Below the pieces are notes generated by a model. The model searched no databases. It saw only the letters and a program-made list of their open reading frames with translations, and had not been told where the DNA came from. This document shows, one piece after another, positions 1 to 5,946 of a stretch of DNA of 9,135 nt. Position 1 is the first letter of the stretch, and every line of letters begins with the position of its first letter. Source of the stretch: Candidatus Gastranaerophilales bacterium (GTDB lineage: Bacteria > Cyanobacteriota > Vampirovibrionia > Gastranaerophilales > JAQUYY01); the NCBI GenBank assembly GCA_028691575.1, contig JAQUYY010000061.1, positions 1 through 9,135 on the forward strand, in the 5' to 3' direction. Made by a program: the position numbers and the translations under genes.

Positions 1-10
1 GTTATATTAT

Positions 11-47
11 AAAAAAAGAAGACTACTTATTCAGTAATCTTCTTTTT
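11..47 (-). terminator. Intrinsic terminator of the 61-687 gene
   Basis: Read on the minus strand, a 14 bp hairpin starts 14 nt after the stop codon of the 61-687 gene. The arms are AAAAAGAAGA and TCTTCTTTTT (13-22 with 38-47), extended inward by one pair that is G-U in minus-strand RNA and by TAC/GTA, leaving a 7 nt loop (27-33). The descending arm runs into seven U residues (17-11). The inner pair is a C-A mismatch in the plus-strand transcript, so the hairpin fits minus-strand termination better, although a U run is also present on the plus side and some bidirectional activity is possible. Confidence 0.8.
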
Positions 48-60
48 ATTATTTAAAAAT

Positions 61-687
61 TTATTTTTCTACAACTCTATGCCCTGTATTGTATCTATGA
101 TCAACTTGAGCTGTTTTTTCGCTTACATTTAAGTTTGCTCTAAATAATGTAGCACCTGCCGCTGCAAGACCTGTTAATACTGCAACTGTTTTGCCGATCT
201 TCCCGACAGATTTTATATTTTTAACAGCACTAATAGCCTTAAATGGAGCATAAGCTATATTTTTAAGTGTTTTAAGAGGACTATTTGTTACAATTGAAGC
301 AACAGCTTTTCCTGCACCTTTTACTGAATTTACAATACCATTGCCAATTCCTTTGAAAATTTGTGTTGTGCCTTTTTCTTGTTTAGCTGTATTTACAAGC
401 CAGGCAACTCCCAAAGTAGTGCCGGCAGCAACAAAGCCGTTCACAATACTGTTTGCAGCCCCACTTGAATATTCTGATATATTAATAAATGCTTTTTTAA
501 TGCTGGAAATAAAGTTTTTTACCGATTGCAATGCGCCCTGTGATTTTTTTTCAGAATCAATGGGGGTTTTGGGCAAAATTACTTCATCTTGACCGGCTGT
601 ATCAGGTACTTGCACTTGTTTTGCAGGTATAGCCACTCTTTGAGGAGGATTAAACGGTTCGAAATTCGTTTCATTTGTTACTTTCAT
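61..687 (-). CDS. Unknown protein with two hydrophobic Gly/Ala-rich segments, possibly membrane-associated
   Basis: I do not recognise the family of this 208-residue protein. Residues 1-50 are polar and proline-rich and look disordered. Residues 52-75 could form an amphipathic Lys-rich helix. Residues 77-100 are a hydrophobic Gly/Ala stretch (core FVAAGTTLGVAWLV). Residues 110-165 are basic, with repeated Lys, Gly and Ala. Residues 166-184 form a second hydrophobic stretch (core VAVLTGLAAAGATLF). The polar tail ends in DHRYNTGHRVVEK. There is no N-terminal signal peptide. The layout would suit a membrane-associated or membrane-active protein, but the hydrophobic segments are only moderately hydrophobic, so this is inference. 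The ATG start is supported by AAGGA eight bases upstream. The gene is single, divergent from murC, and closed by its own strong terminator, which supports a real expressed gene. It has no obvious functional link to the mur genes. Confidence 0.75.
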   Translation of the reverse strand: MKVTNETNFEPFNPPQRVAIPAKQVQVPDTAGQDEVILPKTPIDSEKKSQGALQSVKNFISSIKKAFINISEYSSGAANSIVNGFVAAGTTLGVAWLVNTAKQEKGTTQIFKGIGNGIVNSVKGAGKAVASIVTNSPLKTLKNIAYAPFKAISAVKNIKSVGKIGKTVAVLTGLAAAGATLFRANLNVSEKTAQVDHRYNTGHRVVEK

Positions 688-760
688 AACATTATTCCTT
701 ATGTCATTAGTATTAATTTAAAAACATCCATTTAAAAAAATTTGTTACTTTTTCACATAA

Positions 761-769
761 ATTTTAACA
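761..769 (-). promoter_or_regulatory. Candidate extended -10 promoter for the 61-687 gene
   Basis: On the minus strand the sequence TGTTAAAAT reads as an extended -10 element (TGn followed by TAAAAT, five of six matches to TATAAT). Transcription would begin near 754 and give a leader of roughly 65 nt. I see no good -35 box at the right distance. In DNA this AT-rich, chance matches are common, so this is only a candidate. Confidence 0.3.
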
Positions 770-794
770 AAAATTATTATAGCAGAAATTAAAG

Positions 795-824
795 TTATTT
801 GAACCCATCGTTTTGTTGTATAAT
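795..824 (+). promoter_or_regulatory. Candidate sigma-70-type promoter of the murC operon
   Basis: A perfect TATAAT lies at 819-824, 37 bases before the murC ATG, and predicts a start site near 831. The -35 side is weak: TTATTT at 795-800 has 18 bp spacing, while the better-looking TTGAAC at 799-804 is only 14 bp away. The rest of the 174 bp intergenic region (688-861) is AT-rich, with no long inverted repeat, riboswitch-like structure or small ORF that I can support. Confidence 0.5.
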
Positions 825-861
825 TTTAAGAAAAGAGAGGATAAAAAAGGAATATAATTAA

Positions 862-2361
862 ATGAACCCTACAAAATTTATGATAGACAAAAATTTAAAA
901 TTTCCAAAATGTGTAACAAAAGAAAATAAAAAAGCGATTCACTTCATAGGCTTGGGTGGAATAGGTATGAGTGGATTGGCAAAATTCCTATTGGAGCTTG
1001 GATATAAAGTCACGGGCTCTGACATAAAAGATAATCCAAATATGTTTTCAATTTCAGCATTGGGTGGAACAACTTTTATTGGACATAATGCAAAAAACAT
1101 CTGCAATGCAGGTCTTGTGGTTGTCAGCTCTGCAATAAAAATAGATAATCCGGAACTTATAGAAGCTAAAAATAGAGGTGTTCCTATTCTTCACCGCTCT
1201 CAAATACTTGAAGCCTTAATGAGTGGATTAGGACTTGTTAAAAAACAGGTTTCTATAGGAATTTCGGGAACTCACGGCAAAACAACCACAACCGGTATGG
1301 TTTCACTAATTTTTGAAGCAGCAAAACAAAACCCTTCAATTGTTGTTGGCGGACAAATGCCTGTTTTAAACACTAATTCAAAGCTTGGAAACGGAAAATA
1401 TTTCATCGCCGAATTGGATGAAAGTGACGGAACTATTGAGTTTTATTCTCCAAACTATACGGTTATAACAAATTTGGAACTAGATCATCATGACCACTAC
1501 ACAGAAGGTTTTGATCAATTAATAAATACTTTTAAAACTTATATTTCAAACCTTGACAAGAATGCTAAAATTATACTTAATGCGGACTGTACAGGAAATA
1601 TGTCCTTATTTGAAAAAATCAATCATAGCGGAATTATTTTATACAGCACAAATGAAGAAAATAAAAATCATGAAAAAGCCTTATACAAAGCTAAAAATAT
1701 AGCATATGAAGGCTATACGACTTGTGCTGATGTTTATAAAGCTAACGAATTTATAGGCAAAATCAAATTAGGTGTTCCGGGGCTTCATAATTTGTCAAAT
1801 GCCATAGCAGCAACAGCAATAGCACTTGAAAATGATATTGATTTTGAAATAATATCAAAAACGCTAGAACAATTCACCGGGATGAAAAGACGTTTTCAAA
1901 CGGTCGGAGAAGTTGACGGCATAAAGATTATAGATGATTATGCACATCATCCGACAGAATTAAAAGCAACATTAAATAGTGCAAAACAAGTAGTTAAATC
2001 GTTAGAAAAAGGACGTGTTATTGCTGTGTTTCAGCCACACAGATACTCCAGACTTTCAAATCTGTGGAATGAATTTTCTGAATCTTTTGAAAATGCCCAT
2101 AAAGTGTACATAACAGATGTTTATTCTGCCGGAGAATCCCCAAAAGCAGGTATTAATGCAGAAATTTTTGCAAAAAGCATTAATAATGCTGATACACAAT
2201 ACCTCAACGGTTCTTTAGAACAAGTAGCCATTAAACTTTCTGAAACATTAAGACCTGATGATTTAGTATTAACAATTGGAGCAGGTGATATTACCAAACT
2301 TGGAAACCTCTTGGTAGAGAAATTAAACATCTCAAGGCAAAATAAATGCTTACAAAATTAA
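862..2361 (+). CDS. murC: UDP-N-acetylmuramate--L-alanine ligase MurC
   Basis: This cytoplasmic ATP-dependent ligase adds L-alanine to UDP-MurNAc, the first step of peptidoglycan stem-peptide synthesis. All three Mur ligase domains are present in 499 residues. The N-terminal UDP-binding Rossmann domain has GLGGIGMSGLA at 30-40. The central ATPase domain has the P-loop GTHGKTT at 136-142, ELDESDGT at 184-191 and NLELDHHDHY at 204-213. The C-terminal domain has PGLHNLSNA at 306-314, GMKRRF at 340-345, DDYAHHPTE at 358-366 and FQPHRYSR at 390-397. The AHHPTE and QPHRYSR motifs are typical of MurC rather than MurD, MurE or MurF. The ATG is placed by AAGGA ten bases upstream, which leaves about 24 residues before the Rossmann fold, slightly more than usual; an ATG at 880 is the alternative. 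It is the first gene of the operon, and its end overlaps murB by 16 nt. Confidence 0.97.
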   Translation: MNPTKFMIDKNLKFPKCVTKENKKAIHFIGLGGIGMSGLAKFLLELGYKVTGSDIKDNPNMFSISALGGTTFIGHNAKNICNAGLVVVSSAIKIDNPELIEAKNRGVPILHRSQILEALMSGLGLVKKQVSIGISGTHGKTTTTGMVSLIFEAAKQNPSIVVGGQMPVLNTNSKLGNGKYFIAELDESDGTIEFYSPNYTVITNLELDHHDHYTEGFDQLINTFKTYISNLDKNAKIILNADCTGNMSLFEKINHSGIILYSTNEENKNHEKALYKAKNIAYEGYTTCADVYKANEFIGKIKLGVPGLHNLSNAIAATAIALENDIDFEIISKTLEQFTGMKRRFQTVGEVDGIKIIDDYAHHPTELKATLNSAKQVVKSLEKGRVIAVFQPHRYSRLSNLWNEFSESFENAHKVYITDVYSAGESPKAGINAEIFAKSINNADTQYLNGSLEQVAIKLSETLRPDDLVLTIGAGDITKLGNLLVEKLNISRQNKCLQN

Positions 2362-3281
2362 AATCTGTTTACTATAAAGACTATCCCTTGAAGGATTTTA
2401 CAACACTTAAAATAGGTGGAAACGCCGAGTTGGCATTTTTTCCCTCCAATGTTGAAGAGATAAAAGAAATTTGCGATTTTCTGCAAGAAAATAATAAGCC
2501 AATAACGGTAATTGGTGCAGGTTCTAACTTGTTAGTTTCTTCAAACGGTGTTGATGGTGGAGTTATTTTTACTTCAAATTTAAAAAATGTAGAAAAAATA
2601 ACAGAAACCCAAATAAAAGTAGAAAGCGGTTTAAAATCTGCTGCATTTGCTAAATTTTTATATGAAAACTCTCTTGCAGGTTTAGAATTTTTAATAGGAA
2701 TCCCCGGAACAATCGGCGGAGCTGTAACTATGAATTCTTCGGCTCACGGCAATGAGATAAAAGATGTAATTGAAGAAGTTGAAATTATCGATATTTCGAC
2801 TAAAGAAATTCACAGACTCTCAAAAAACCAGCTAGAACTTGGTTATAGAAGTTCATTCGTCGAAAACAACAAGCACCTTATTCTCAATGCAACATTTAAT
2901 TTGCAAAAAGCTAATAAGTCTGCCATAAAAGAAAAAATGGATTTTCATGTGAATTACAGAAAAGAAAAACATCCTCCTATGAATGAATTTAATGCGGGAA
3001 GCACCTTTCGCAACCCCCAAAAAGGTGTGTATGTCGGAAAAATGCTCGAAGAATCAGGAGCAAAAGAATGGCAGTTCGGAGAAGCTAAAATTTCTTTAAA
3101 ACATGCGAATTTTCTTTTAAATACAGGTAATGCAACCTCTCTTGATATTTCAAGGCTAATGGCTAAAATGCATAGCAAAATAAAAGAAGCCTATAACTAC
3201 GATTTAATAGCAGAAATTAGATATATAGGGAACAAAACGGAAGAAGAAGAGCAGATATGGAAAAAATTTCAAGTTCATTAA
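2346..3281 (+). CDS. murB: UDP-N-acetylenolpyruvoylglucosamine reductase MurB
   Basis: This FAD- and NADPH-dependent cytoplasmic reductase turns UDP-GlcNAc-enolpyruvate into UDP-MurNAc, the substrate of MurC. The FAD-binding domain shows TTLKIGG at 19-25, IGAGSNLL at 56-63 and GIPGTIGGAVTMN at 118-130. Catalytic candidates are Arg168 in GYRSS, the proton-donor Ser219 in AGSTFRNP (217-224), and Glu290 in AEIRY. The 311-residue length and the GSTFRNP form fit the shorter type II MurB enzymes rather than the E. coli type. The start codon lies inside the end of murC and has AAGG eight bases upstream (2334-2337), which suggests translational coupling. The 3' end overlaps ddl by 25 nt. Confidence 0.96.
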   Translation: MLTKLKSVYYKDYPLKDFTTLKIGGNAELAFFPSNVEEIKEICDFLQENNKPITVIGAGSNLLVSSNGVDGGVIFTSNLKNVEKITETQIKVESGLKSAAFAKFLYENSLAGLEFLIGIPGTIGGAVTMNSSAHGNEIKDVIEEVEIIDISTKEIHRLSKNQLELGYRSSFVENNKHLILNATFNLQKANKSAIKEKMDFHVNYRKEKHPPMNEFNAGSTFRNPQKGVYVGKMLEESGAKEWQFGEAKISLKHANFLLNTGNATSLDISRLMAKMHSKIKEAYNYDLIAEIRYIGNKTEEEEQIWKKFQVH

Positions 3282-4213
3282 TACCAAAACAAGCCAGAAT
3301 AGCAGTACTTTGCGGTGGTATGTCCAGCGAAAGGGAAGTGTCTCTTCGCTCCGGGAATAACTGTTTTTGTGCATTACAAAGATTAGGCTATGAAAATGCC
3401 ATTCTTATTGACGTTAATAACGATATTGCAGAAATGCTCAAAGAACAGGAAATTGAATACGCTTACATTGCACTTCATGGCAAATACGGTGAAGATGGTT
3501 GTATTCAAGGACTTTTGGAAATATTAGATATACCGTATACCGGTTGCGGAGTGATGGCAAGTGCTGTTTCTATGAACAAAGAATATACAAAAAGGATATT
3601 ACAGACTTTTGATATTCCTTTAATCAAGTCGAAAATGGTAAGTAACAGTCAAAATCTTTCAAAAAAAGTTGCATCGTTAAAAGTGCCTTTAATGGTAAAA
3701 CCTGTTTCAGAAGGTTCTAGCATTGGAATGGCAAAAGTCAATAACCTTGAAGAACTTGAAAAAGCCATTAATGATGCCATAAAATACTGTCCTGACGTTA
3801 TGATTGAAGAATATATTGTAGGAAAATCAATTACAATAGGTGTTTTAGATACAGAGGATGAAACATTTGCTACTCCTATTTTGGAATTTAGAACAAAAAC
3901 CGAATGGTATAACTACGAAGCTAAATATACAGAAGGAATGACAGAGTTTATTCTGCCTGCGAATCTTTCACAGAGCCTGACTAAAGAATTGCAAAAAGTC
4001 GCAATTCAATCTCACAAAGCAGTTAAAGCAACCGGGATGAGCCGAATTGACTTTCTTATAGATAAAAACGATAATTATTATGTACTTGAAATTAATACAA
4101 TCCCCGGAATGACTGATTTGAGCGATTTACCTGCTCAAGCAAATTCCATGGAAATTGAGTACGACCAATTGGTTCAGATAATCCTAAACAGCGCTTTATT
4201 ACCCAAAAATTAG
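3257..4213 (+). CDS. ddl: D-alanine--D-alanine ligase
   Basis: This ATP-grasp ligase joins two D-alanines into the dipeptide that MurF attaches to the peptidoglycan precursor. The signatures run in order through 318 residues: GGMSSEREVSLRSG at 20-33 (Glu25 corresponds to E. coli DdlB Glu15), ALHGKYGEDG at 72-81, YTGCGVMASAVSMNK at 94-108, VKPVSEGSSIG at 147-157, EWYNYEAKY at 216-224, and RIDF...VLEINTIPGMT at 263-286, with metal ligands Asp265, Glu278 and Asn280. Tyr224 sits at the position of E. coli Tyr216, which in characterised enzymes goes with D-Ala-D-Ala rather than D-Ala-D-lactate synthesis. The start is inside murB and has only a weak purine-rich stretch (GAAGAG) ahead of it, so initiation probably relies on ribosomes finishing murB. 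No other in-frame start exists nearby upstream. Confidence 0.96.
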   Translation: MEKISSSLIPKQARIAVLCGGMSSEREVSLRSGNNCFCALQRLGYENAILIDVNNDIAEMLKEQEIEYAYIALHGKYGEDGCIQGLLEILDIPYTGCGVMASAVSMNKEYTKRILQTFDIPLIKSKMVSNSQNLSKKVASLKVPLMVKPVSEGSSIGMAKVNNLEELEKAINDAIKYCPDVMIEEYIVGKSITIGVLDTEDETFATPILEFRTKTEWYNYEAKYTEGMTEFILPANLSQSLTKELQKVAIQSHKAVKATGMSRIDFLIDKNDNYYVLEINTIPGMTDLSDLPAQANSMEIEYDQLVQIILNSALLPKN

Positions 4214-4222
4214 GCGAATAAA

Positions 4223-5254
4223 ATGAATGAAGAAATTCAAAACAATCAAACTATAACAGAAAAACCAAATTCTGATGAGATCATCAACAATGATTCGGAG
4301 TACTCCGGCAATTCCGATGAAGAAACACAAACAAAACTATCTCAAAAAGAAACTGATGAGATTACTGATATTCTTTATCCTTCAAAAAAACCGGCAAAAA
4401 AACAAGTGTCAAGGCACTTGATGCCGACAAAACTGCCTTTTGCAAGGCAAAAAAGAAATTATCATAAATTTCAAATTCTTTTAACTCGATTTTATTCATT
4501 TTCCAAGTTATTTTTATATGTTTTTACTTTTTTTATGATAATTTTTATTATAAAAAGCAATTTTTGGTATTTGCCACAAGATGTTTTTAAAAATTTTCCG
4601 AATAAATATATTGAAATTGAAGGCAATAGTATCATAACTTCTAATCAATTGTTAATGAAATTGGGAAGGCTTGAAAATCCAAATAAACCAATGTTTTTGC
4701 TAAACACTTCTTTTTTGGAAAAAACTCTATACGAAATGTCTCCGGTGAAAAAAATATATGTAAGGCGATTTTGGCTGCCGGCAAAATTAAAAATTGTTAT
4801 AGAAGAAAAACGTCCGATTTTATCGATTTCCCCTTCACCAAGTGCAAATCCAATTGCAGTTTTTACTGATGATATAAGCATTATAGACAGAAATTACCTT
4901 CCATTGCCTGCAAATAAAAAAACCTTCACGGTTTTGACATACGAAGATTTTTATCAATGGACATCTCAACATGTAAAATATTTAGTTTATCTTTCCAAAT
5001 TACTTGAAACTTATTCGGGAGAGGAATTTGGCTATTTAGATATCCGAAATCCTGATGATGTTTTTGTTCAATTACAAAGCGTCAAATTAAGATTAGGAGA
5101 GCTCAATACAACTGTATTTAATCGGGTAAAAAGAGTCAGCTCAGTCCTTCCGCAAATTAAAGATTTAAAAGAAGACATAGATTATATTGATTTAAGATGG
5201 GATAACTCAACATTTATAAAGTTGAACAACAAATCTGAAAAAATTTCTTTATAA
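4223..5254 (+). CDS. ftsQ: Cell division protein FtsQ (DivIB family)
   Basis: FtsQ is a single-pass inner-membrane divisome protein that links FtsL/FtsB and the septal wall synthases. The 343 residues show a long polar cytoplasmic tail (1-90; acidic to about residue 50, then Lys/Arg-rich), one transmembrane segment at about 94-111, a POTRA domain at about 128-197 that opens with YIEIEGN and contains SPVKKIYVRRFWLPAKLKIVIEEKRP, and a beta domain at about 198-335 ending in the FtsQ-like YIDLRWDNSTFIKL (321-334). Basic residues just before the membrane segment predict N-in topology. The ATG follows the ddl stop by 9 nt, with AGG from the ddl stop region eight bases upstream as a modest ribosome binding site. 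It is the last gene of the operon; ftsA and ftsZ do not follow. Confidence 0.9.
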   Translation: MNEEIQNNQTITEKPNSDEIINNDSEYSGNSDEETQTKLSQKETDEITDILYPSKKPAKKQVSRHLMPTKLPFARQKRNYHKFQILLTRFYSFSKLFLYVFTFFMIIFIIKSNFWYLPQDVFKNFPNKYIEIEGNSIITSNQLLMKLGRLENPNKPMFLLNTSFLEKTLYEMSPVKKIYVRRFWLPAKLKIVIEEKRPILSISPSPSANPIAVFTDDISIIDRNYLPLPANKKTFTVLTYEDFYQWTSQHVKYLVYLSKLLETYSGEEFGYLDIRNPDDVFVQLQSVKLRLGELNTTVFNRVKRVSSVLPQIKDLKEDIDYIDLRWDNSTFIKLNNKSEKISL

Positions 5255-5296
5255 ACTAGTGAAAAAAATAAAATGTAAAACTACTAGTCTTTTTTT
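5255..5296 (+). terminator. Possible terminator at the ftsQ convergent junction
   Basis: Directly after the ftsQ stop, ACTAGT (5255-5260) is repeated as its own complement at 5283-5288, about 22 nt away, and is followed by a T run at 5290-5296. This could form a short (6-7 bp) hairpin with a large loop and a U-tract on the plus strand. The stem is weak and the second arm includes the stop codon of the opposite gene, so it is a candidate only. The intergenic gap between the convergent genes is just 29 bp. Confidence 0.4.
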
Positions 5297-5946
5297 AATG
5301 ATTTTAGATAATCTTCTGATGATAATTTGAAACTTTCAAATAATTTGTTGATTTCTTTAGCATTAAAATTATACATTCCATCAACAGGAGTTATTTTTAC
5401 AAAAGTTTTCTCTTTTCCTTTTTTTACAACCGAAATCTGCAACAATTTTTCTTGATTTTTGGCAATTATTCTACCATTCGAGGAATTAAAGCGAATAGTT
5501 TTTATATTGTTATTATTCAACTCCTGTAAAATCAGATAAAAAGCTGTTTCATAGTCAAAAGGCAAGATATCAACATAATTTGAGAAAGAAATCTCATCTT
5601 TATCAACACTCTCCTGAGGAGAAAAAATTTCTTTATTAATATTATTTGGAACTAACGGCTTAGGAAATAAAATTGTATTTGGATTACTGACTGTTGTAGC
5701 CGGAACAGTCAATTTTAGTGTGGGAACAGTTACTGTTGGCAATGTTATAGAATCCTGGGTTTGTGTTTTTAAATTAACATTTCGCTCTGGTTTAGACGGT
5801 TTTTCCTCTGGTTCTTCCAATGAAAAAACCGTCTTTGGAAGCAAAAAGCCATTTTTTTGATTCAGCATACTTTGAGCAACACAAATATTTTGTGTTGTAC
5901 AAATAAATATAGCTAAAATAATACTATACTTCAAATTCGGGAACAT
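5284..5946 (-). CDS. Predicted exported protein of unknown function
   Basis: I cannot name the family of this 220-residue protein. The N-terminus is a good Sec signal peptide: Lys6, a hydrophobic core at about 7-16, and a plausible cleavage after Ala24 in CVA|QS. There is no lipobox, so it is probably not a lipoprotein. Residues 27-120 are a low-complexity linker rich in Pro, Thr, Val, Lys and Glu, with TVP-type units around 70-86. Residues 122-210 look like one small alpha/beta domain: a helix (131-145), three or more beta strands (IRFNSS, GRIIA, LLQISVV, TFVKITPV) and a C-terminal helix (196-207). This suggests a periplasmic or cell-surface protein with the folded part held away from its N-terminus. 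The ATG lies 23 nt inside the end of polA with GGAAGG upstream, so it is probably co-transcribed and translationally coupled with polA. A functional link to DNA polymerase is not implied. Confidence 0.8.
   Translation of the reverse strand: MFPNLKYSIILAIFICTTQNICVAQSMLNQKNGFLLPKTVFSLEEPEEKPSKPERNVNLKTQTQDSITLPTVTVPTLKLTVPATTVSNPNTILFPKPLVPNNINKEIFSPQESVDKDEISFSNYVDILPFDYETAFYLILQELNNNNIKTIRFNSSNGRIIAKNQEKLLQISVVKKGKEKTFVKITPVDGMYNFNAKEINKLFESFKLSSEDYLKSLKKD

Noticed and set aside
341..592. Open frame of 83 codons on the plus strand
   Set aside because: It lies antisense inside the 61-687 gene, which has a good ribosome binding site and a terminator; the frame has no recognisable protein features.
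688..861. Possible riboswitch or leader regulation upstream of murC
   Set aside because: The region is simply AT-rich. The only inverted repeat I found (AATTTT/AAAATT, 760-775) is weak and likely by chance, and the predicted murC leader is only about 30 nt.
2121..2330. Open frame of 69 codons on the minus strand
   Set aside because: It is antisense to the conserved C-terminal domain of murC and has no independent evidence.
2954..3178. Open frame of 74 codons on the minus strand
   Set aside because: It is antisense to the catalytic domain of murB, whose conserved motifs show that the plus strand is the coding one.
3257..4213. Ddl as a vancomycin-resistance-type D-Ala-D-Lac ligase
   Set aside because: The EAKY segment has Tyr224 where D-Ala-D-Ala enzymes have Tyr, and there are no vanH or vanX-like neighbours; the context is a standard cell-wall operon.
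4645..4881. Open frame of 78 codons on the minus strand
   Set aside because: It is antisense to the FtsQ POTRA region, with no features of its own.
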